Below are positions 29,299 to 35,398 of a stretch of 35,398 bases of DNA, piece by piece. Under the pieces are notes generated by a model. It did no database searches. It was not told where the DNA came from and saw nothing but the letters and a program-made list of their open reading frames with translations. Origin of the DNA: Chloroflexota bacterium (GTDB lineage Bacteria; Chloroflexota; Anaerolineae; Anaerolineales; Anaerolineaceae); assembly GCA_012798065.1 (NCBI GenBank), contig JAAZNW010000007.1:1-35398 (forward strand). The letters are read 5' to 3'. Position 1 is the stretch's first letter. Each line of letters starts with the position of its first letter. Both the position numbers and the translations under genes were made by a program.

Positions 29299-30270
29299 AT
29301 GCCAGTCCTCTTATTATCTGCCCCTTATATGCTTCCTTTCGTCAATCGCTTTAAACCGGTTTTTGATCATTACCAGCTGGAACTGCTCCTGGCCCAGGTG
29401 AATGAGCGCCTCGGCGAAGAAGCCCTGCTGTCTCTCGCCGGTCAGTTTGACGGAATCATTTGTGGAGATGACCGTTTTACTCCACGGGTGCTGGAAGCCT
29501 GTTCACCCCGGCTAAAAGTAATTTCCAAATGGGGTACCGGTACTGATTCGATTGACCGAGCCGCTTGCGAGCGCCTGGGTATCCAGCTAAAGAACACGCC
29601 AAACGCGTTCACAATTCCTGTAGCAGACAGCGTGTTGGGGTACATCCTGGCTTTCGCCCGCCGCCAACCCTGGATGGACCGGGCGATGAAAAGCGGGAAA
29701 TGGCAGAAGATACCTGGTCGCGCTTTATCAGAAACGACCCTGGGGGTGGTTGGTGTGGGCAATATTGGCAAGGCGGTACTCAAACGCGCCAGCGCTTTCG
29801 GCATGCGCTTGCTGGGAAACGACATCATCCCCATCCCTGCTGACTTTCTGCAAGAATATCATGTTGAGAGTGTGTCCCTGCCTGAACTGGTCTCTCAAGC
29901 TGATTTTATCAGTTTGAACTGCGACCTTAATCCCACCTCGCGTCACCTCATCCACAAGGATATTATCAGGCTGATGAAGCCTGACGCCGTTCTGATCAAC
30001 ACCGCCAGGGGACCGGTCGTTAACGAAAAAGACCTGATTGAAGCCCTGCAGCAAAAAAGAATTGCTGGCGCCGGACTGGATGTGTTTGAAGAAGAACCCC
30101 TTCCCGCCGATTCCGCGTTGCTACATATGGAGAACGTCCTGCTAGCCCCGCATAATTCTAATTCCAGCCCCAGAGCCTGGGAAAACGTCCACTGGAACAG
30201 TATTCGAAATTTACTCATCGGTCTTGCCATCAACACAGAAGACCTGGACGAGTGGAAATCGAAAGTATAA
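29299..30270 (+). CDS. D-isomer-specific 2-hydroxyacid dehydrogenase (phosphoglycerate-dehydrogenase-like)
   Basis: TLGVVGVGNIGKAVLKRA; INTARGPVVNEKDLIEAL; GLDVFEEEPLP; LLAPHNSNSSPRA (Arg/Glu/His catalytic positions present). Confidence 0.9.
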   Translation: MPVLLLSAPYMLPFVNRFKPVFDHYQLELLLAQVNERLGEEALLSLAGQFDGIICGDDRFTPRVLEACSPRLKVISKWGTGTDSIDRAACERLGIQLKNTPNAFTIPVADSVLGYILAFARRQPWMDRAMKSGKWQKIPGRALSETTLGVVGVGNIGKAVLKRASAFGMRLLGNDIIPIPADFLQEYHVESVSLPELVSQADFISLNCDLNPTSRHLIHKDIIRLMKPDAVLINTARGPVVNEKDLIEALQQKRIAGAGLDVFEEEPLPADSALLHMENVLLAPHNSNSSPRAWENVHWNSIRNLLIGLAINTEDLDEWKSKV

Positions 30271-30284
30271 AAGGTGTACCAGAA

Positions 30285-31049
30285 ATGAAAGAAAACAAGC
30301 GTGTTGTGCTGATCACTGGCAGCGCCGGCGGCATCGGTAAAGCCTGTGTGGAGTTGTTCGCCGCGAACGGCTGGCAGGTTGTTGGCATAGACGTCAATGC
30401 TTTTGGCCCGGGGTTTCCTGCAGACGGTTTATACATTCAAGCAGATATCTCTCAACCAGATGAGTTCCCCGTCCTTTTCGAGAAGGTCAAGGCTTTCTCC
30501 GCCAGGTTGCACGCCCTTGTGAATAACGCCGCTGTCCAAGTATCAAAGCCGTTAATTGAAACAACCGTCGAAGAATGGGACAAGGTGATTGCCACTAATT
30601 TGCGCCCGGTCTTCCTTTCAGCGCGTGAATTTCACCCGCTCTTAATCAACGCGGGCAGCAGCGCCATTGTCAATATGTCATCCGTGCACGCCATTCAAAC
30701 CTCTGCCAGTATCTCGGCTTATGCTGCCAGCAAAGGAGGGATGCTGGCGCTGACGCGGGCGATGGCCATCGAATTCGCCAAAGACAATATCCGTGTCAAC
30801 GCCGTGCTGCCTGGGGCGGTGGATACCCCCATGCTACGCAGTGGCCTTGATCGCGGTCATGTGACGGGACCTTCTCTTAACGAACGCCTTGACAACCTTG
30901 CTCGCAAGACCGTCAATGGGCGGATTGGTCAGCCAGCCGAGATTGCCCGGGCGGTTTATTTTTTGGCCGATGGCACCCAATCCTCGTTCATGACGGGTCA
31001 AGCACTGGTGGTAGATGGCGGTGCCACTGCCCGTTTGAGCACGGAGTAA
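30285..31049 (+). CDS. SDR family oxidoreductase
   Basis: VVLITGSAGGIGKACVELFAANGW; LVNNAAVQ; AYAASKGGMLALTRAMAIEFA; MTGQALVVDGGA. Confidence 0.92.
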   Translation: MKENKRVVLITGSAGGIGKACVELFAANGWQVVGIDVNAFGPGFPADGLYIQADISQPDEFPVLFEKVKAFSARLHALVNNAAVQVSKPLIETTVEEWDKVIATNLRPVFLSAREFHPLLINAGSSAIVNMSSVHAIQTSASISAYAASKGGMLALTRAMAIEFAKDNIRVNAVLPGAVDTPMLRSGLDRGHVTGPSLNERLDNLARKTVNGRIGQPAEIARAVYFLADGTQSSFMTGQALVVDGGATARLSTE

Positions 31050-31055
31050 AAACCC

Positions 31056-31859
31056 TTGCGCGCAAAAATCAAACAACTCATCCCCGTTCCCCTGGTCGAC
31101 CTATTCCGCTCAGCCCGTGACAACCTTTCGCTGGCATTCGCATACCCTAACGCCAGGCTTCACCCCTGGCGGGTTGATTCGATCCAAAAACTGGAAGCCT
31201 TGCGGGATTGTCACAAAGGCGAGCGCTGCGTCATCATCGGCAATGGACCGAGTTTGAAGCAGACTGACCTGCAGAAACTACGCGGCACCTTTTCTATTGG
31301 GATGAACCGTTTTTATATGGCTTTCAACGACCTGGGTTTCACCACCTCCATCCTGCTCACGGTCAATAACCTGGTCATCGAACAATGCGCTGATGAGCTG
31401 CGCGGGCTGCCAATCCCCATTTTCGTATCATGGCGTGGGCGGCGCTATATCCACCCCGCGCCTAACCTGCATTACCTGTACACCTCTTACATCAAGCCTT
31501 CTTTCAACGGCGATGCCACCGGGCGGTTGTGGGAAGGCGCAACGGTGACCTTTGTAGCCATGCAGTTGGCCTATTTCATGGGCTTCAAGCAGGTGATTCT
31601 CATTGGCGTAGACCACAATTTCACCAGCACAGGCAAGCCCAATACAACCGTGGTATCCACAGGTGCTGATCCCAATCACTTTCACCCTGGCTATTTCGGT
31701 AAAGGGTTTCGCTGGCAGTTGCCTGACCTTGAGACATCAGAAATCGCCTACCGCATGGCAAAAAGCGCTTACGAGAAAAATGGACGAGAGATACTCGATG
31801 CAACCATCGGCGGCAAGCTCACCGTATTTCCCAAGGTCAACTTCGATACGATCTGGTAA
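31056..31859 (+). CDS. DUF115 / Maf-like protein, candidate NulO glycosyltransferase
   Basis: GERCVIIGNGPSLKQTDLQKLRGTFSIGMNRFYMA ... GATVTFVAMQLAYFMGFKQVILIGVDHNF; TTG start. Confidence 0.7.
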   Translation: MRAKIKQLIPVPLVDLFRSARDNLSLAFAYPNARLHPWRVDSIQKLEALRDCHKGERCVIIGNGPSLKQTDLQKLRGTFSIGMNRFYMAFNDLGFTTSILLTVNNLVIEQCADELRGLPIPIFVSWRGRRYIHPAPNLHYLYTSYIKPSFNGDATGRLWEGATVTFVAMQLAYFMGFKQVILIGVDHNFTSTGKPNTTVVSTGADPNHFHPGYFGKGFRWQLPDLETSEIAYRMAKSAYEKNGREILDATIGGKLTVFPKVNFDTIW

Positions 31860-32821
31860 TGAAAAGCGCTCCCCCTGTCACCATTGTCACGCCGTCCTAT
31901 AACCAGGCGCCTTTCCTTGAGCAGACGATCCTTTCAGTGCTCGAGCAGGATTATCCCAACCTCGAATATTTTGTCGTGGACGGCGCTTCGACTGACGCCA
32001 GCCTTGAAATCATTCAAAAATACGCCCATCGTATTACCTGGTGGGTTTCAGAGAAAGACAATGGTCAGGCTGACGCGATTAATAAAGGCTTGCGCCGCGC
32101 CAGCGGCGATGTCATCGCCTGGATAAATTCAGATGACTATTACCTGCCGGGCGCCATTCAAATGGCGGTACAGGCGCTGCAAGAGAACCCTTCTGCCTCT
32201 TTCGTTTACGGGGATGTTCAGGTAGTGAACGAGAAGGACGAGTTAATCAATATTCTAAGGTACGGCAACTGGGGTTTAAAAGAGCTGATGTCTTTCCACA
32301 TTATCGGTCAACCGGCCGTGTTTATACGCCGGGCAGCCCTGCAAAAAGCAGGTTACCTTGATCTCAGTTATCAATTCCTGTTAGACCATCAACTTTGGCT
32401 GCGCCTGGCATTGCACGGCGGTATGACCCACGTTCCACAGTTGTGGGCAGGGGCGCATTACCACGCCGGGAGCAAGAATATGGCGCAAGCCGCCCTTTTT
32501 GGTAACGAAGCGCAGCGCATTGTGCAATGGATGGAAGCGACACCGGAATTTGCCCGTTTATACGCGCAAAACTCGCGCAGGATTTGTGCTGGAGCGGAAA
32601 GGTTGAACGCTTTTTACCTGTTTGACGCTCAAGATTACCGCGCCTCTTTAGACGCTTACCTGCGTAGTTTAGCGCTACATCCAGCCGCTGCCGCTCAAGA
32701 TTGGTACCGCATCCTCTTCGCCGCCCTTTCTCCGCTCGGATTGGATCAACTAAAAAAAGCCCACCTGGCGCGCCGTAAGAAGAGGTTAAAATCCTTCCGT
32801 CCACCTTTAACGAGGAAATAA
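31859..32821 (+). CDS. GT2-family glycosyltransferase
   Basis: VTIVTPSYNQAPFLEQTILSVLEQDYPNLEYFVVDGASTDASLEII; AWINSDDYYLPGA; TAATG overlap. Confidence 0.93.
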   Translation: MKSAPPVTIVTPSYNQAPFLEQTILSVLEQDYPNLEYFVVDGASTDASLEIIQKYAHRITWWVSEKDNGQADAINKGLRRASGDVIAWINSDDYYLPGAIQMAVQALQENPSASFVYGDVQVVNEKDELINILRYGNWGLKELMSFHIIGQPAVFIRRAALQKAGYLDLSYQFLLDHQLWLRLALHGGMTHVPQLWAGAHYHAGSKNMAQAALFGNEAQRIVQWMEATPEFARLYAQNSRRICAGAERLNAFYLFDAQDYRASLDAYLRSLALHPAAAAQDWYRILFAALSPLGLDQLKKAHLARRKKRLKSFRPPLTRK

Positions 32822-34365
32822 TGTCAGACTCTGCCCCCACCTCCACCGCCCTCTTTTTTAAGCCGTCCAAAGCCGCTGTTCTCATTCTCTTGCTCATATT
32901 TCTGCTTGCCGGACTGGGCGTCCGCCTGATCGACCTGGATGACCTTCCATTGGATTTTGCCGCCACCCGTCAGTTGCATTCATTCATCATGGCTCGCGGT
33001 TTGTTCTATGAGCTGGATACTCCCATTACCAGAGCAATTCCAGAAGATATCAGACAGTTCGCCATCACCACCGGAAGAAGCGAACCCCTGATCGAACCTC
33101 CGGTGATGGAATACCTATCGGCATATATCTATGCTGTCATCGGTAAAGAAAGTATGCTGGTACCGCGTTTGCTGTCAATCGCCTTCTGGATCGTGGGGGG
33201 CATTCCTTTATTCCTGCTGATGCGAAAAATCACCACTCTCAACGGTGCTTTCATTTCCCTGGCGCTGTACCTTTTCAACCCTTTCGCCATTGTCGCCAGC
33301 CGCAGTTTTCAGCCGGATCCTTTAATGATCATGCTGATCCTGTGGGCTTTGTACTTCCAGTTCAAATGGATGGAAGACGATAAGGTCGCAAGCGCGATTT
33401 TTGCCGGCATCTTCACCGGGTTGGCTGTACTCATTAAGACCCCCGCGGTCTTTTTCGTCGGCATTCCGATGATCGGTGTGGTGCTACTAAAAGGGCTGAA
33501 AAAATCATTACGCGATTGGCGTGTTTACCTGGTGGCAGCCATCTCCCTGCTGCCGGCGGTGATTTATACCGCGCTCAGCGCCACAGTTGGCGGTAACACC
33601 GGCGCCATCTTCGGCGCGCGCTGGGTGCCGGCGTTATTTTCTGATCCAAAATGGTACCTGAACTGGCTTATGCTCGCCCGATTGGTGGTGGGCTTCTTCC
33701 CCATTGTCATCTCGCTGCTCGGGTTCTTTCTGATCCAGGATAAAAAATACCAGGCGTTGTATTTTTGCATGTGGTTGGGTTATCTACTCTACGGCTTCAT
33801 GTTCGCTTACCACATCTATACACATAATTACTACCACCTCCCACTCATCCCCGTTGTCGCGATGGGTTTTGGCGTGATCGGTGGTGAACTTTTCTCTCGC
33901 CTTGAAAGCAAAAACCTGAGCAGGTTCTTCAGGCTACTGGTCTTGCTGCTCTTCCTCTTCGCAATTGGTTTAAATGTGATGAAAGCACGCGGTGAAATGC
34001 TTGGCAAGAGTTACAGGCACGAAGCCAAATATTGGAAAGAACTTGGAGAAAAGATCGGGCAAAACGCAAATACCATAGCGCTCACGCATGATTACGGTTA
34101 CCGCATTAATTACTGGGGATTTGTTCAGCCAACCCTCTGGCCTACTCAGGGCGATATGACCGTTAAAAAACTCATTGGCTCCACAGACCCTGAATTTGAG
34201 GCTTTGTTCAAAATGCGCACTGAAGGCAAGGATTATTTTCTGGTTACTCTGTTGGGTGATTTTGAGTCTCAGGCAGATCTGCACCAATACCTCTTTGAGA
34301 ACTACCCCTACGAACAGGGCGATGGGTATTATCTCTTTGACTTAAAACATCCATTGGGAAATTAG
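32821..34365 (+). CDS. GT39-like membrane glycosyltransferase
   Basis: 514 aa, N-terminal TM followed by LIDLDDLPLDFAATRQLHSF; multiple TMs. Confidence 0.75.
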   Translation: MSDSAPTSTALFFKPSKAAVLILLLIFLLAGLGVRLIDLDDLPLDFAATRQLHSFIMARGLFYELDTPITRAIPEDIRQFAITTGRSEPLIEPPVMEYLSAYIYAVIGKESMLVPRLLSIAFWIVGGIPLFLLMRKITTLNGAFISLALYLFNPFAIVASRSFQPDPLMIMLILWALYFQFKWMEDDKVASAIFAGIFTGLAVLIKTPAVFFVGIPMIGVVLLKGLKKSLRDWRVYLVAAISLLPAVIYTALSATVGGNTGAIFGARWVPALFSDPKWYLNWLMLARLVVGFFPIVISLLGFFLIQDKKYQALYFCMWLGYLLYGFMFAYHIYTHNYYHLPLIPVVAMGFGVIGGELFSRLESKNLSRFFRLLVLLLFLFAIGLNVMKARGEMLGKSYRHEAKYWKELGEKIGQNANTIALTHDYGYRINYWGFVQPTLWPTQGDMTVKKLIGSTDPEFEALFKMRTEGKDYFLVTLLGDFESQADLHQYLFENYPYEQGDGYYLFDLKHPLGN

Positions 34366-34370
34366 GCTTG

Positions 34371-35153
34371 ATGATGAACAGGCAGCCATTGGTTTCCATC
34401 GTGACGCCTTCTTTCAACCAGTCTCCATATCTGGAGGAGACAATCCGCTCGGTTCTCGGGCAGACCTATGAACGCATTGAGTATATCCTCATCGATGGCG
34501 GATCCACAGACGGCAGCCAGGAAATCATCCGCCGGTACTCGGACAGGATCGCGTATTGGGTATCGGAGAAAGACAAAGGGCAGACCGACGCTCTCAATAA
34601 GGGATTCAAGGTAGCCCATGGAGATATATTCGCCTGGCTTAATTCAGATGATCTTTACCATCCTCATGCAGTGGAGGAAGCGGTCGCTTACCTGGTGGAC
34701 CATCCGCAGGTGGGCGTGGTCTATGGGGATCTGGATTTTATGGACGAAAACAGCCAGGTCATCGGTCACTTTCCGGCGGCGCAAACGGACCTCAAACGCC
34801 TGCGCCGCGGTTACGTTCACATCCCCCAGCCGGCGACCTTCTTCAGAGCCGAGTTGTGGCGTCAGGTGGCGCCCCTGGATGACCGTTTTTACTTCGCGAT
34901 GGACTACGATCTCTGGGTGCGGCTCGCGCGCCTGACAGAATTCAAGTATCTACCTGGTAAACGATGGGCGAGTTTCCGCCTGCACTCTGACGCCAAGACC
35001 ATCAGAGCAGACGAGCGCTGCTGGCCGGAAATGCTGCGCGTGCACTACCGGGATGGCGGCAGTTTCTTTTCGCCTATTGTGCTGAAATACTTGTTAAGAA
35101 AACTCGCCGCTCCTTTGATTAGATGGAAACGGCGGCGTATGTTTAAACGCTGA
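34371..35153 (+). CDS. GT2-family glycosyltransferase, paralogue of 31859-32821
   Basis: VSIVTPSFNQSPYLEETIRSVLGQTYERIEYILIDGGSTDGSQEIIRRYSDRIAYWVSEKDKGQTDALNKGF; AWLNSDD. Confidence 0.93.
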   Translation: MMNRQPLVSIVTPSFNQSPYLEETIRSVLGQTYERIEYILIDGGSTDGSQEIIRRYSDRIAYWVSEKDKGQTDALNKGFKVAHGDIFAWLNSDDLYHPHAVEEAVAYLVDHPQVGVVYGDLDFMDENSQVIGHFPAAQTDLKRLRRGYVHIPQPATFFRAELWRQVAPLDDRFYFAMDYDLWVRLARLTEFKYLPGKRWASFRLHSDAKTIRADERCWPEMLRVHYRDGGSFFSPIVLKYLLRKLAAPLIRWKRRRMFKR

Positions 35154-35185
35154 CAGGCGCCAAGAAAGACCTTGGTCACCTGTCA
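35151..35185. terminator. Hairpin, candidate terminator between convergent genes
   Basis: TGACAGG CG CCAAG AAAGAC CTTGG TCA CCTGTCA; includes the stop codon of the upstream GT2; no strong T tract. Confidence 0.45.
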
Positions 35186-35198
35186 TCTTGCGAAATGA

Positions 35199-35398
35199 TT
35201 AAATGACCTGCAGCTTTTGGGCCACTTTTTTGAAGGCAGCCAGGCCAAAGTCAAGGTCTTCCCGGCTATGCGCTGCCGAAATCATCACCCGGATGCGCGC
35301 TTTCCCCTGGGGAACGGTGGGAAAGCCCAGCGCCATGGCAAACACCTTCTCAGTAAAGAGCTCACGGCTGAACTGCTGCGCCAGCGGTGCTTCGCCCA
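35199..35398 (-). CDS. Glycine C-acetyltransferase (Kbl)/BioF-like, C-terminal part only, truncated by window end
   Basis: Minus-strand translation ...[65 protein letters not shown]. Confidence 0.8.
   Translation of the reverse strand, partial: GEAPLAQQFSRELFTEKVFAMALGFPTVPQGKARIRVMISAAHSREDLDFGLAAFKKVAQKLQVI

Noticed and set aside
32364-32966. 200 aa minus-strand ORF
   Set aside because: Antisense to the well-supported GT2/GT39 genes; basic low-complexity composition, no recognisable motif

Overview
The window is mostly one surface-polysaccharide / nonulosonic-acid (NulO, sialic-acid-like) biosynthesis and export locus. It is a ~31 kb, almost gap-free run of plus-strand genes from about 4158 to 35153, and many genes overlap the previous one as ATGA or TAATG. 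The left flank has the end of a truncated plus-strand ORF, a DUF2877 (AllH-like) gene, tRNA-Phe(GAA), a polytopic membrane protein and a tRNA with a CAT anticodon (probably Ile2), the last four on the minus strand. The right flank is the 3' end of a minus-strand glycine C-acetyltransferase (Kbl)-like gene. The locus encodes a winged-helix regulator with a strong sigma70-type promoter, a GDP-fucose-synthase-like epimerase, a Wzm/Wzt ABC exporter, two capsule-polysaccharide (KpsS/KpsC-like) proteins, an asparagine-synthetase-like protein, and PseB-like and RmlD-like enzymes. It also has two NeuB-type synthases, three CMP-sugar cytidylyltransferase-type proteins (one fused to a HAD phosphatase), several GT2/GT4 glycosyltransferases, a SAM methyltransferase, Gfo/Idh/MocA and SDR oxidoreductases, a DUF115 protein and two GT-C-type membrane proteins. 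The least expected component is a small MoaD/ThiS-like protein ending in Gly-Gly whose tail codons overlap the start of the third cytidylyltransferase. All calls come from reading the sequence and translations; no database search was run. Product names are family-level and substrate claims are inference.
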